From CAXBES01 sp965367015 (GTDB lineage Bacteria; Bacteroidota; Bacteroidia; Flavobacteriales; Flavobacteriaceae): a DNA stretch of 64,000 nt. The stretch lies in the NCBI GenBank assembly GCA_965367015.1, contig CBDUGY010000002.1, forward strand, positions 30,713 to 94,712, given 5' to 3'. Shown here in pieces: positions 1 to 9,211 of the stretch. The number at the start of each line of letters is the position of its first letter. Positions within the stretch are counted from its first letter, which is position 1. A model generated the notes under the pieces. It did no database searches. It saw nothing but the letters and a program-made list of their open reading frames with translations, and was not told the origin of the DNA. The position numbers and the translations under genes are program-made.

Positions 1-201
1 CAGACAACAAAATACAATAGATTTAGATTTGGTATAAGTGATGAATTTTCGAAAGGGCGTCAAGTAGATTACGTTTTGGGCGATTGGACCCCCGAAGAAG
101 AAAAAGCACTTCCCGAACGTCTTGAAATGGGTACAAACATAATTGAATCTTTCGGTCTCGCAGGAATCAATATTACTATGAACACTTATAACGGTAAATA
201 A
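1..201 (+). CDS. pth: Peptidyl-tRNA hydrolase, C-terminal 66 residues (5' truncated by window edge)
   Basis: Frame 1 is open from the window edge to TAA and encodes the tail of a peptidyl-tRNA hydrolase, which frees stalled peptidyl-tRNAs in the cytoplasm. The sequence has the QVDYVLG turn, the acidic stretch after it and the closing NTMNTYNGK-like end (here ITMNTYNGK) that I know from flavobacterial Pth proteins. The catalytic N-terminal half lies outside the window. Only one base separates its stop from the GTG start of ribF, so the two are probably co-transcribed and translationally coupled. The fragment is short, so the name rests on family memory of the tail. Confidence 0.8.
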   Translation, partial: QTTKYNRFRFGISDEFSKGRQVDYVLGDWTPEEEKALPERLEMGTNIIESFGLAGINITMNTYNGK

Positions 202-202
202 C

Positions 203-1135
203 GTGGATCAATATACATCTGCTTCAACTTATAATAACGAACGCGCATCGGTTGTAACGATTGGCACCTTCGACGGGGTACATATTGGGCATAAAGCTAT
301 TTTGAATAGGCTCGTTAGTACGGCTAAACAGGAAAATCTGGATTCGGTGTTACTTACCTTTTTCCCCCATCCAAGAATGGTGCTTCAATCAGATTCCGAT
401 ATCAAACTAATCAATACTCTTTCAGAAAAAAAAGATCTGCTCGAACAAACCGGGCTCGATCATTTAGTTATTCATCCCTTTACTCATGCATTTTCAAGAC
501 TTACAGCCCTGGAGTATGTACGCGATATTTTGGTAAATAAACTACATGCCAAAAAAATAATTATAGGTTACGATCATCGATTTGGAAGAAATCGGACAGC
601 CAATATCGAAGATTTGCGAGAGTTCGGTAAAACATACGGTTTTGAAGTATTAGAGATTAGCGCACAGGAATTAGATGATGTTGCTGTAAGCTCCACCAAA
701 ATTAGAAATGCGCTTCGGGCGGGTGATATTGAAACCGCCAATAGCTATTTAGGATATTCATTTATGCTATCAGGTACTGTGGTTAAGGGAAAGGCTATCG
801 GCAGAACAATGCAATATCCTACTGCGAATCTACAATTGGACGAATCGTATAAGTTGATTCCGAAGAATGGTGTGTATGTGGTAAAAAGTACAATTAATGA
901 CAAAGAAGTTTTCGGAATAACCAGCATTGGAACAAACCCGACCGTTGGGGGCACACAAAAAACTATTGAAACTTTCTTTTTAGACTTCAATGATGATCTC
1001 TATGGAAAAACACTGAAATTAGATTTCTTGTCTCATATTCGTGACGAAATAACCTTTCTGTCTATTGACGCGTTAAAAGATGCGATACGCGAAGATGAAA
1101 CAATTGCGAGAGAATTTCTGAAGCAATATGAATAA
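203..1135 (+). CDS. ribF: Bifunctional riboflavin kinase / FAD synthetase
   Basis: This enzyme makes FMN from riboflavin and then FAD from FMN and ATP. The N-terminal nucleotidyltransferase domain shows TIGTFDGVHIGH with the HIGH motif at residues 27-30 and the SSTKIR loop near residue 165. The C-terminal flavokinase domain starts near residue 185 and has GRTMQYPTAN at about 200-209 and TNPTVGG further on. The length of 310 residues is normal for the family. The start is GTG at 203: an in-frame TGA at 179-181 blocks extension and the next candidates would cut into the fold. The gene follows pth by one base and overlaps the next gene by 8 bases, so the three probably form one transcript. Confidence 0.95.
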   Translation: MDQYTSASTYNNERASVVTIGTFDGVHIGHKAILNRLVSTAKQENLDSVLLTFFPHPRMVLQSDSDIKLINTLSEKKDLLEQTGLDHLVIHPFTHAFSRLTALEYVRDILVNKLHAKKIIIGYDHRFGRNRTANIEDLREFGKTYGFEVLEISAQELDDVAVSSTKIRNALRAGDIETANSYLGYSFMLSGTVVKGKAIGRTMQYPTANLQLDESYKLIPKNGVYVVKSTINDKEVFGITSIGTNPTVGGTQKTIETFFLDFNDDLYGKTLKLDFLSHIRDEITFLSIDALKDAIREDETIAREFLKQYE

Positions 1136-2486
1136 ATTTTTGTTCAAACATATTGACAATACCGGACTTGTCTTGTTCAGAGCATTTTTTGGCTTACTTA
1201 TAACAATTGAAGCATTTGGTGCAATAGCCACTGGCTGGTTGCGAAAAACCTTCGTAGAACCCGAATTCACATTTAACTTTATCGGATTTGAGTTTTTACA
1301 AATTCTCCTTGGAGAAAAAATGTATGTATACTTTGTTATCATGGGCATATTTGGTATCATGGTGATGTTGGGTTACAAATATAGGTTGAGCATGATCGCG
1401 TATGCTATCATGTGGTCTGCCGTATACCTGCTGCAAAAAACATCTTATAACAATCACTATTATTTAATGATGCTCCTTTGTTGGATGATGGTATTTCTTC
1501 CTGCCAATAGGTGGTTCTCTTTAGATGCTAAACTTAACCCACAAATTAAATCTCCATCTATGCCGCGCTGGTGTCTTTTGGTGCTAATTTTACAGGTTTG
1601 GATAGTGTATACCTATGCCTCTGTCGCAAAATGGTATCCCGGCTGGTTAGACGCTTCAGTTGCAGAACTTTTTATGAAAGGCAAGAAAAGCTATTGGCTT
1701 ATTGGCGACCTTTTACAATTAGACTGGGTACATTGGTGTATTGCCTATGTAGGGATCTTATTCGATCTGATGATCGTTCCTTTAATGCTTTGGAAACGAA
1801 CACGCCTTTTAGGCTTCTTTGTTTCAGTGTTTTTCCATCTATTTAATTCCATTGTTTTTCAAATAGGGATTTTCCCCTATATGTCAATTTCATTTGCCCT
1901 GTTTTTCTTCTCTTCCGAAACACTACAGAAGCGTTTTTTGCCGAAAAAAAAGCTATATTCTGCTGGAGAGGTTATAATTCCGAAGTACAATAAACTACTT
2001 ATTACGGTTTTCTCTATCTACTTTATTTTTCAAATAGCTTTGCCCCTTAGACATTGGTTTTTCGAAGATGATGTATTATGGACTGAAGAAGGACATCGTC
2101 TAAGTTGGCGTATGATGTTACGTTCTAAAGGCGGCAACCTTACTGTATGGGTTGAAGACAAGAAAACCGGAGAAAGAAGTCAGTACGACTATAACAAATT
2201 ATTGACTAAAAAACAACAGCGATCTGTAAAAACAAAACCCGATATCCTTTGGCAATTAGCCAGGCGTATTAAAAATGTGGAGGCGCAAAAAGGTAATGAT
2301 GTTGCTGTTTATATGAACGTTCGTGTGAAAGTTAATGGAGGTGAATATCATCCACTAATCGATCCTGAAGTTGATCTTGGTTCAGAAGATTGGAGCCATT
2401 TTAAACATCACAATTGGATCTTACCATCTCCAAAAAACTACCATATCAGAGAATCCCCAGCTCAACCAAACGTCACAGAGGATTAA
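1128..2486 (+). CDS. HTTM domain membrane protein (gamma-carboxylase-like)
   Basis: This is a polytopic inner-membrane protein of 452 residues. It starts with an amphipathic segment and has several hydrophobic helices between about residues 15 and 310, including the FLPANRWFSLDAKL signature of the HTTM family, whose founding members include vitamin K-dependent gamma-carboxylase. The C-terminal 140 residues are hydrophilic and rich in Lys and charged residues, as in other bacterial HTTM proteins. The substrate of bacterial members is generally unknown, so no reaction is claimed. The ATG lies 8 bases inside ribF, which points to translational coupling. I see no partner gene that would define a modification pathway. 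Confidence 0.8.
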   Translation: MNKFLFKHIDNTGLVLFRAFFGLLITIEAFGAIATGWLRKTFVEPEFTFNFIGFEFLQILLGEKMYVYFVIMGIFGIMVMLGYKYRLSMIAYAIMWSAVYLLQKTSYNNHYYLMMLLCWMMVFLPANRWFSLDAKLNPQIKSPSMPRWCLLVLILQVWIVYTYASVAKWYPGWLDASVAELFMKGKKSYWLIGDLLQLDWVHWCIAYVGILFDLMIVPLMLWKRTRLLGFFVSVFFHLFNSIVFQIGIFPYMSISFALFFFSSETLQKRFLPKKKLYSAGEVIIPKYNKLLITVFSIYFIFQIALPLRHWFFEDDVLWTEEGHRLSWRMMLRSKGGNLTVWVEDKKTGERSQYDYNKLLTKKQQRSVKTKPDILWQLARRIKNVEAQKGNDVAVYMNVRVKVNGGEYHPLIDPEVDLGSEDWSHFKHHNWILPSPKNYHIRESPAQPNVTED

Positions 2487-2543
2487 AATATCTATACTTT
2501 ATAAAAACAATACACTATAAGGCGTGTTAATTTTCATTTTCGT

Positions 2544-2551
2544 TAACTTTG
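2544..2551 (+). promoter_or_regulatory. -7 promoter element for serS (TAACTTTG)
   Basis: TAACTTTG matches the Bacteroidota TAnnTTTG consensus exactly and lies 20 bases before the serS ATG. No clear TTG is seen at the -33 spacing. Transcription from here would start near 2556, which rules out a start codon upstream of 2572. Confidence 0.6.
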
Positions 2552-2571
2552 CGGCTTCAAATTCTGAAGAA

Positions 2572-3843
2572 ATGTTACAAGTTACCGATATTAGAGAGAA
2601 TAGAGACCAGATGGTGACTGCCCTTGCCAAGAGAGGTATTGATGCTGTCCAAATTCTAGATGAAGTGCTCGAAGCCGATGAAACCAGAAGGGCTACGCAA
2701 GCTAAATTGGATGAAACCCTGGCACAGTCTAATTCGTTTTCAAAAGAGATCGGTATACTCTACAAAAATGGGGAGACGCAAAAAGCGAATTTACTGAAAG
2801 AGAAGACGGGTAAGTTAAAGGAGATTTCAAAAGAATTGAGTGAGCAATTGAATGCAGCTTCAGAAAAGCTTCAAGGGCTTTTGTACACTATTCCTAATAT
2901 CCCGAATGAGCTTGTTCCGGCAGGAACCGATGAAAATGATAATGAAGAAACTTTCCGTGAAGGCAATATTCCTGTTTTGGCTGATGGAGCCCTACCCCAT
3001 TGGGAATTGGCTAAAAAATACGATATTATCGATTTTGAATTAGGGGTCAAGATCACAGGTGCGGGATTTCCGGTATACAAAGGAAAAGGTGCCAGATTGC
3101 AACGTGCTCTTATTGCGTACTTTCTGGATAAAAATACCGCAGCAGGCTATACCGAATATCAAGTTCCTCATTTAGTAAATGAGGCTTCAGGTTTTGGAAC
3201 CGGACAGCTGCCCGATAAGGAAGGACAGATGTATCATGTAACTGCAGACGACCTGTATTTGATCCCAACTGCCGAAGTTCCGGTTACTAATATGTTTCGA
3301 GGAGATTTGTTAAATGTTGGAGATCTACCCGTTACTTGTACGGGCTACACCCCATGTTTTAGAAGAGAAGCAGGAAGTTATGGAGCACATGTTCGCGGCT
3401 TAAACCGACTGCATCAATTCGATAAGGTTGAAATTGTGAGAATCGAACATCCCGACAATAGCTACAAGGCTCTGGACGGAATGGTAGATCATGTGAAGCA
3501 AATTTTAAGAGAGCTGAAACTTCCCTATAGAATTCTTCGATTGTGTGGAGGTGATTTAGGATTTACATCTGCGCTTACCTACGATTTTGAAGTTTTCTCG
3601 ACAGCGCAGGACCGTTGGTTGGAAATTTCTTCGGTATCTAATTTTGAAACTTTTCAGGCAAATAGATTGAAATTACGTTTTAAGGATATAGATGGTAAGA
3701 ATAAGCTGGTACACACTCTTAACGGTAGCGCTCTTGCGTTGCCAAGAGTATTGGCTGGTATCTTAGAGAATTACCAAACTCCAGAAGGGATAAGGGTTCC
3801 TGAGGTACTGGTGCCATATTGTGGTTTCGATATCATCAACTAA
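2572..3843 (+). CDS. serS: Serine-tRNA ligase
   Basis: This class II aminoacyl-tRNA synthetase charges tRNA-Ser (and tRNA-Sec where present) with serine in the cytoplasm. The first ~110 residues form the long antiparallel coiled-coil arm that binds the tRNA variable loop. The class II core follows, with motif 2 around GYTPCFRREAGSYG and motif 3 around GSALALPRVL close to the C-terminus. The frame is open upstream to 2524, but the ATG at 2572 gives MLQVTDIREN, the usual serS beginning, and a -7 promoter box lies between the two candidates. The protein is then 423 residues, normal for the family. It appears monocistronic, because a new promoter precedes the next gene. Confidence 0.97.
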   Translation: MLQVTDIRENRDQMVTALAKRGIDAVQILDEVLEADETRRATQAKLDETLAQSNSFSKEIGILYKNGETQKANLLKEKTGKLKEISKELSEQLNAASEKLQGLLYTIPNIPNELVPAGTDENDNEETFREGNIPVLADGALPHWELAKKYDIIDFELGVKITGAGFPVYKGKGARLQRALIAYFLDKNTAAGYTEYQVPHLVNEASGFGTGQLPDKEGQMYHVTADDLYLIPTAEVPVTNMFRGDLLNVGDLPVTCTGYTPCFRREAGSYGAHVRGLNRLHQFDKVEIVRIEHPDNSYKALDGMVDHVKQILRELKLPYRILRLCGGDLGFTSALTYDFEVFSTAQDRWLEISSVSNFETFQANRLKLRFKDIDGKNKLVHTLNGSALALPRVLAGILENYQTPEGIRVPEVLVPYCGFDIIN

Positions 3844-3884
3844 TTTTCGGATTATTGCAGACTAGGCTTCATTTTTGATATACG

Positions 3885-3911
3885 TTGTCAAGAATCATTT
3901 CGTTATCTTTA
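3885..3911 (+). promoter_or_regulatory. Promoter of the TPR protein gene (TTG ... TATCTTTA)
   Basis: TTG at 3885-3887 and TATCTTTA at 3904-3911 are 16 bases apart, close to the Bacteroidota -33/-7 arrangement. The ATG begins only 4 bases after the -7 box, so the transcript would have almost no leader. Confidence 0.55.
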
Positions 3912-3915
3912 ACGC

Positions 3916-5697
3916 ATGCGATATATTTTGATTTTAGCATTATTTCTTTTGGGAGCTCCGGCTATGGCTCAAAGTGAACTATTGGCCAAAAACTACTTCG
4001 ATCAAGGTGAATATGAAAAGTCACTGGTTATCTACGAAAAATTATATAAAAAAACTCCCACTCGTTTAGATTTTCTTTTGTCGATCGTTGAAGCGCACCA
4101 ACAATTAGAGAATTTTACCGCTGCAGAAGAACTTTTAAAGGAGAAAATAACCGGCCCTCGTACCAACCCACAGTTGTTAATAGAGTTGGGATACAATTAT
4201 TCCTTACAAGAAAATACAATAGAGGCTAATAAGAATTACAATCTGGCCATCGAAATGGCACTTGTGAACCCAAATTATGCCTACAGCGTTGGTAAATCTT
4301 TTGAAAAATACAGTCTGCTGGATGAAGCTACAACCTTGTACGAACAAATGATGGTGTTAGATCCAGGCAGAGATTTTAATATGCAGTTGGCACGGATCTA
4401 TGGAGAACAAGGCAAGTTGGAAAAAATGTTTAATAAGTACATCGATCTTGTCGAAAAAAATCCCTCGGGAAAAAGTATCGCCCAGCGTAATTTTAGCATG
4501 TATGTAACTGAAGACCCTACCAACGAGGCCAACTCCATACTACGAAAGGCATTACTGCTCAAGCTGCAAAAAGAACCCAATGTTTTATATAATGAATTAC
4601 TGAGTTGGTTATTTATTCAGCAAAAAGAATTCAAGAAAGCATTTACCCAGGAAAAAGCGATTTATAAAAGAACAGAAGAAGATCTGCGGGGCGTTGCAGA
4701 ATTAGCAATTATCACGATTGCGGAAGAAGATTATGAAAATGCCACCGATATAGTAAAATTTTTAATTGAAAAGTCTTCAACTCCGGAAGCCAAATTACAG
4801 GGACATCAATACTTGATGAAAATCGCTCTGAAGACTGCAACTCCAAAGGATTATTCGGCTATCGAAAAGCAATTTGAAGAACTACTAGATACCTATGGTA
4901 GAGTGCGGCAAACGTATTTGCTTCAAATTGACTATAATCATTTTTTGGCTTTTCAGGCCGATAAGAAAGAACAAGCCATTCAGAATTTAAAAGCCTTGAG
5001 TAAAGAACAAATGACCTCCTATCAGGAGGCCAGAGTTAAGATGGAGCTTGCCGATATTTTAGTTTTTGATGAAAAATTTAATGAGGCGCTCATCTATTAT
5101 TCTCAGATTCAGAAGAAAGTTGAGAGTGATGTACTTGCGCAAGAGGCACGATTCAAGGTAGCACAAACGAGTTATTTTAAGGGTGACTTCGAATGGGCAC
5201 AAGTACAACTGGATGTCCTTCGGAAATCGGCTTCCCAACTCATTGCGAATGATGCGATGCAACTTAGCTTGATGATTCGCGATAATTCGCTGGAAGATTC
5301 AACTCAAACCGCATTAAAAAAGTACGCCCGCGCCGATCTACTAGCTTTTCAGAATAAAAATTTAGAAGCTATTACAGCGTTGGATAATATTTTGCTGAAT
5401 CATAAAGGAGAAAAAATAGAAGATGAGGCCTTGTTAAAACAGGGTAAGCTTTATGAAAAGACCCAGCAATATTTAAAAGCAGAAGCCAACTATTTAAAAC
5501 TAATTGAGCTTTATAAGGAGGATATATTGGCAGATGATGCCTTTTATCGAATCGCAAAATTATATGAAGATAAATTAGAGCTTCCCGAAAAAGCTAAAGA
5601 GTATTACGAACAGATTATATTTAATTTCGCTGACAGTATCTATTTTGTCGAAGCGCGAAAAAAATACCGTTCGTTACGCGGAGATGCTATAAATTAG
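3916..5697 (+). CDS. Exported tetratricopeptide-repeat protein
   Basis: This 593-residue protein starts with a clear Sec signal peptide ending in APAMA-Q, so it should reach the periplasm. The rest is almost entirely helical and reads as a string of TPR-like units (for example LARIYGEQGKLEKMFNKYIDL and EALLKQGKLYEKTQQYLKAE segments), plus BamD-like tail repeats ending in KAKEYYEQIIFNF. TPR proteins of this kind act as scaffolds, and I see no catalytic motif. Related genes are commonly found next to serS in flavobacteria as far as I recall. The specific partner is unknown. It sits alone, with its own promoter. Confidence 0.75.
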   Translation: MRYILILALFLLGAPAMAQSELLAKNYFDQGEYEKSLVIYEKLYKKTPTRLDFLLSIVEAHQQLENFTAAEELLKEKITGPRTNPQLLIELGYNYSLQENTIEANKNYNLAIEMALVNPNYAYSVGKSFEKYSLLDEATTLYEQMMVLDPGRDFNMQLARIYGEQGKLEKMFNKYIDLVEKNPSGKSIAQRNFSMYVTEDPTNEANSILRKALLLKLQKEPNVLYNELLSWLFIQQKEFKKAFTQEKAIYKRTEEDLRGVAELAIITIAEEDYENATDIVKFLIEKSSTPEAKLQGHQYLMKIALKTATPKDYSAIEKQFEELLDTYGRVRQTYLLQIDYNHFLAFQADKKEQAIQNLKALSKEQMTSYQEARVKMELADILVFDEKFNEALIYYSQIQKKVESDVLAQEARFKVAQTSYFKGDFEWAQVQLDVLRKSASQLIANDAMQLSLMIRDNSLEDSTQTALKKYARADLLAFQNKNLEAITALDNILLNHKGEKIEDEALLKQGKLYEKTQQYLKAEANYLKLIELYKEDILADDAFYRIAKLYEDKLELPEKAKEYYEQIIFNFADSIYFVEARKKYRSLRGDAIN

Positions 5698-5775
5698 ACA
5701 GAATCAATTTCGTTGAGATTCATTATTTCAACATTAATAAAATCCTACTTATCTTTAGGTCGCTAATTCTTTTAA

Positions 5776-6432
5776 ATGAAGCAACCCAAAAAAATAGACT
5801 GGCTCAACCATTTTCTTGAATTCATCGTGGTTATTATAGGTATTCTTATCGCATTTCAACTGAATACTTGTGCTGTCGAAAAAAAACAAAGCAAATTAAT
5901 TGAATCACACTTCACGAACATCCTAGAAGAAACCGAATTTAACAGGCGCAACATTACCTCTTCAATTTCGGCCACCAACCGTCTTATAGGCCAGATAGAC
6001 TCGATTTCAACGCTAATTAAGGAAGGACAAAACCTCCAACAGATAAATGGTCTTGCTTTTCAAATTTTAAGTATAAATATTACTTATTTTAAAACTAATG
6101 CCTATAGTTCGTTGATAGAAACCGGTGACATTCGTTTTATAAATGATTTTAACACTAAAAATGATATCATACAATTGTATGAATATTATAATTGGGCTAA
6201 AGGAGTAGAAGAAGTTAGTCTGGATTCTTATTCAAAATATTACTATCCTTATGTGCTGGAAAATCTTGACCTCTTAGAAGGGAAACCACAGCAGCTAGAG
6301 GTTTATTCGAATAAGGAATTTCTGAATATCGTATCATCCTATCGATATATGATGGCATCTAACTTAACCCGTCAAGAAGAGACACTAACACAGATAGAAA
6401 AATTTCTAGAAAATTACAATTCAAAATATTAA
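5776..6432 (+). CDS. DUF6090-like membrane-anchored protein
   Basis: The protein has 218 residues. Near the N-terminus (about residues 13-30) there is one hydrophobic helix of the form FIVVIIGILIAFQLN, followed by a long charged helical region. Later segments such as the AYSSLIETGDIRFI stretch around residue 115 resemble the DUF6090 family, which is abundant in Flavobacteriia and starts with a similar VVIGILIALxINN helix. The family has no established function. The gene ends one base before the DUF4286 start, so they are probably co-transcribed. A TATCTTTA box about 20 bases upstream could be its promoter. The assignment is by pattern, not by alignment. Confidence 0.55.
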   Translation: MKQPKKIDWLNHFLEFIVVIIGILIAFQLNTCAVEKKQSKLIESHFTNILEETEFNRRNITSSISATNRLIGQIDSISTLIKEGQNLQQINGLAFQILSINITYFKTNAYSSLIETGDIRFINDFNTKNDIIQLYEYYNWAKGVEEVSLDSYSKYYYPYVLENLDLLEGKPQQLEVYSNKEFLNIVSSYRYMMASNLTRQEETLTQIEKFLENYNSKY

Positions 6433-6433
6433 T

Positions 6434-6742
6434 ATGTATATCTATAATGTTACAATAAATATTGAAACTGATATTCACGAAAGATGGCTTCATTGGATGA
6501 AAACAGAGCATATTCCAGCAATGCTGGCTACGGGAAAGTTCTCTAACGCCTTAATGACCAAAGTGCAAATAGAAGAAGATATGGGTGGTATCACATATTC
6601 GGTACAATACCGAACAGATAGTAAAGAGACTTTACAAAAATACTATACTGAGGACGCCGAAAATTTAAGAGCACAGAGTAAACCTTTCGAAGGAAAATTC
6701 GTCGCTTTTAGAACTGAATTGGAAATTGTAAGCGAACATTAA
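6434..6742 (+). CDS. DUF4286 family protein
   Basis: This small soluble protein of 102 residues begins MYIYNVTINI and contains WLHWMKTEHIPAML and a closing region ending FVAFRTELEIV. That is the layout of DUF4286, a ferredoxin-like dimeric alpha-beta family common in Bacteroidota. No function is established. It directly follows the DUF6090-like gene and converges with the CAP-domain gene 10 bases downstream. No terminator hairpin is visible in the short gap, so the two convergent transcripts may overlap. Confidence 0.8.
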   Translation: MYIYNVTINIETDIHERWLHWMKTEHIPAMLATGKFSNALMTKVQIEEDMGGITYSVQYRTDSKETLQKYYTEDAENLRAQSKPFEGKFVAFRTELEIVSEH

Positions 6743-6752
6743 ATAATCCTAA

Positions 6753-7262
6753 TTACTTATAAACCATCATTGTAAAATGATTAATATTACTGCTGTTCTT
6801 TAAAATTCCAAACCCGGCATGAGTGTAATTGCCTTCTATAACTTGTTTATGTGAAGAACTATTCAACCAGGCAGCAACAACTTCATCGGCTGTATCATAA
6901 CCTTTGGCTATATTCTCACCAATTATGGTTGCCCCTCTACTCCTTAAAGCGGCGGCACGTGCTTCAAAATTATTGTGGTTTAAAGAGTTTGTAGCGATCA
7001 TATATTTTGTGTGTTCTACAGCATAAGCAGAGGCATACTGCGTATCACTCACTATTTCAGTAAGACCCATTGAAGCGCGATGTTGATTTATCAATAGCAA
7101 CATTCTATTGGCTATCCGCCAATCGGTTTGGAGTGAAAGAGTAAGGTCTATTTGATACTGATTGCCATTGGAGATTGGAGTCTCAACACTTTCTTCTGAA
7201 CAGGAAACGAAAAAAAGTACCAACGCTAAAAAGCATGCGCTGCTATTTACGAGATTTTTCAT
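6753..7262 (-). CDS. CAP/SCP-PR1 domain lipoprotein
   Basis: A signal peptide ending in the lipobox LFFVSC (Cys near residue 21) makes this a probable lipoprotein. The mature part is a single CAP domain of about 130 residues. It shows the LINQHRASMGL start, a histidine in SLNHNNF, the GENIAKGY motif and the WLNSSSHKQVIEGNYTHAGFG end, which together form the conserved His/Glu cavity of this family. Bacterial CAP proteins are secreted or surface exposed and their substrates are mostly unknown. It is shorter than many family members (169 residues) because it carries only this domain. It is transcribed alone on the minus strand. Confidence 0.88.
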   Translation of the reverse strand: MKNLVNSSACFLALVLFFVSCSEESVETPISNGNQYQIDLTLSLQTDWRIANRMLLLINQHRASMGLTEIVSDTQYASAYAVEHTKYMIATNSLNHNNFEARAAALRSRGATIIGENIAKGYDTADEVVAAWLNSSSHKQVIEGNYTHAGFGILKNSSNINHFTMMVYK

Positions 7263-7600
7263 AGGGGGATATGAATTAAGTTATGTTTGTTCCTTTTTGA
7301 ACGGGGTAGATCTCAACAGATTGTGTGAGTGAAAAGAGATAGAAAAATTTGTTAGTCTCTTCTATAGAATGTAGTCGTCTTAAGATTCACGAATTGAGAT
7401 AGTTATAATATTTATGGTTGCAGTAAATAATATTAATTTTTAACATTTTACCTTCGTAGATTTTCAAAAATAATTGTAGGGTTTTTCGCCAATTATGGTA
7501 TAATAATCGATAAAACGAATTTTTTTCAGTTGAAAAACAAAAAACCCACTGTTTGAAACAGTGGGTCAAAATGTGCAGCTTTCGCTGCGGTGGTTAATTA
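7263..7600. other. Intergenic region between two minus-strand genes (338 bp)
   Basis: This stretch holds the 5' side of the CAP gene and, near 7531-7566, the terminator of the PorE-like gene. I see no convincing gene: the one minus-strand open frame (7387-7569) begins inside the terminator hairpin and has no recognisable protein character. The remainder is strongly AT-rich. Confidence 0.6.
7531..7566 (-). terminator. Rho-independent terminator of the PorE-like gene
   Basis: ACCCACTGTTT at 7544-7554 and AAACAGTGGGT at 7556-7566 form a perfect inverted repeat. Read on the minus strand it is followed by a T-rich run (complement of 7531-7543). It lies 35 bases after the stop codon of the minus-strand gene that ends at 7601. 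Confidence 0.85.
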
Positions 7601-9211
7601 TTATTGATTAATAATAAACTCGAGACGACGATTCATCTCATGTTCTGCTTCTGTACATGGATCGCATATTATGAGAGGTCGTGATTCTCCATATCCTTTA
7701 GAGCGAAGTCTATTTTCGATTATTCCCTTTGAAAGAAGATATTTCAAAGCCGATGAAGCTCGCCGTTTAGATAATTCCAAATTGTAATCGGCACTACCCC
7801 GGGTATCGGTATGAGCTTCCAATATAACTGTGAGGCTCACATTATTGGCAAGTGCATCTATGACTGCATTGAGAGTTTTAGTAGCATCAGGTTTTAACGA
7901 GACACTATTAAAATCAAAATTAATATTATTGATTCGTATTGGTTTAAAAATTTCAGTAGATGGTTTGTTTACAACTTTAATCTTTAAGGAGACATTGGCG
8001 TCTTCCACACTATTAACATTATCGGTATTAAATATCGTTGATCCAGAAAAGTACCCTTCCTTATCTGCGACAACCGTATAGTATTCAAAGGAGGAAATAG
8101 GAAATGTATAAACCCCATTAAGATCGGTTCTCGCTACACCCACTTCGGTACCGTCGGTATCTATAAGTCTTACGCGAACATCAGACAGTAATGCTCCACT
8201 TTCATAATCGACAGCGTGACCGGTTACCTTCTGTGATTTTACGTATTCTGTAATTTTATATATGTCGTAACGTCCGTTACCGCCATCTCTGTTTGAAGTA
8301 ATATATCCAATCTTATCGGTCGCTGGTATAAACGCAATTTCGTCCTTTTCGGTATTGATTGTATTTCCCAAATTAACTATTGTGACATAGCCATTTTTGG
8401 TTCGTCGTGTTTTAAATACATCGAAACCTCCTTCATTTTCATGTCCTTTGGAAGAAAAGAACATAAATTTCCCGTCGACTGATGTATGAGGAAATTTTTC
8501 GTCCTCTTTCGTATTTATCGAACCTTTGATAGGAACAATATCTCCGAATTTGCCTTTTTCTAAAATTTCCACTTGATAAATATCGAATCCTCCAACTCCA
8601 CCCGGCATATTTGAAGCAAAATACATTGTTTTACCATCCGGACTAATATGAGGATTCTCTATAGAATAATTTACATTGTTAAAGGTAACTGGAGCAATAT
8701 TTTTCCACCTGCCCATTTTCTCGGAATCCATTTCAGCTTTGTAGAGTTGAAATCTCTTTGTATTTCCGTCTTTATTTTTAGTAAAATATAAAGTGTTACC
8801 ATCTTTGGAGAAAGTAAGACTCCCTAAATTTTCGTTTTTATTAAGGATATATGAAAACAATAATGGTCTGTCGAGATCCCAATCATTAATAATATCTGAA
8901 CAAAATAATTTTGTAAACGGTTCATCTGTATTTGGATCTTTTCTGGCCAGTGCCCCAATCTTTCGTGCCGAATAAGAAATGAACTTATTTTTAAAAAATC
9001 CAATTCCGTAATCAGAATATTTAGTGTTGATACCTGTAGTAACAGATTCGAACTTAAAGCCATTGTCCCCCAGTTTCTTTTCATAAACATCCGCGATAAT
9101 TTGTTTCTCCTCCTCAAAAGAAAAATTATCTCCATAATTTGAAACCATGGGCTGTGCAAAAAGAAATGTAAGGGGGGCAATTGCTACGATTAAACTGTAA
9201 TAAATTTTCAT
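7601..9211 (-). CDS. PorE-like OmpA-family protein (PD40 repeats, CRD, OmpA domain)
   Basis: This is an exported protein of 536 residues with a signal peptide ending near LTFLFAQ. It contains a propeller of PD40 repeats (for example ISPDGKTMYFAS near residue 190 and TSVDGKFMFFSS near 245), a carboxypeptidase-regulatory-like beta domain at about 333-420 and a C-terminal OmpA peptidoglycan-binding domain at about 425-535 with EAHTDTRGSADYN and the closing NRRLEF. That order matches PorE of the type IX secretion system and its many paralogues. PorE and most relatives begin with a TPR region, which is missing here, and no PorP/SprF gene is adjacent. It should sit in the periplasm on the cell wall. 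Whether it serves T9SS is inference. Confidence 0.8.
   Translation of the reverse strand: MKIYYSLIVAIAPLTFLFAQPMVSNYGDNFSFEEEKQIIADVYEKKLGDNGFKFESVTTGINTKYSDYGIGFFKNKFISYSARKIGALARKDPNTDEPFTKLFCSDIINDWDLDRPLLFSYILNKNENLGSLTFSKDGNTLYFTKNKDGNTKRFQLYKAEMDSEKMGRWKNIAPVTFNNVNYSIENPHISPDGKTMYFASNMPGGVGGFDIYQVEILEKGKFGDIVPIKGSINTKEDEKFPHTSVDGKFMFFSSKGHENEGGFDVFKTRRTKNGYVTIVNLGNTINTEKDEIAFIPATDKIGYITSNRDGGNGRYDIYKITEYVKSQKVTGHAVDYESGALLSDVRVRLIDTDGTEVGVARTDLNGVYTFPISSFEYYTVVADKEGYFSGSTIFNTDNVNSVEDANVSLKIKVVNKPSTEIFKPIRINNINFDFNSVSLKPDATKTLNAVIDALANNVSLTVILEAHTDTRGSADYNLELSKRRASSALKYLLSKGIIENRLRSKGYGESRPLIICDPCTEAEHEMNRRLEFIINQ

Noticed and set aside
2524..2571. Longer N-terminus for serS
   Set aside because: The -7 promoter box lies inside this stretch and the family begins at MLQVTDIREN.
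7387..7569. 60-codon open frame on the minus strand
   Set aside because: It begins inside the terminator hairpin of the PorE-like gene and its translation has no recognisable protein features.
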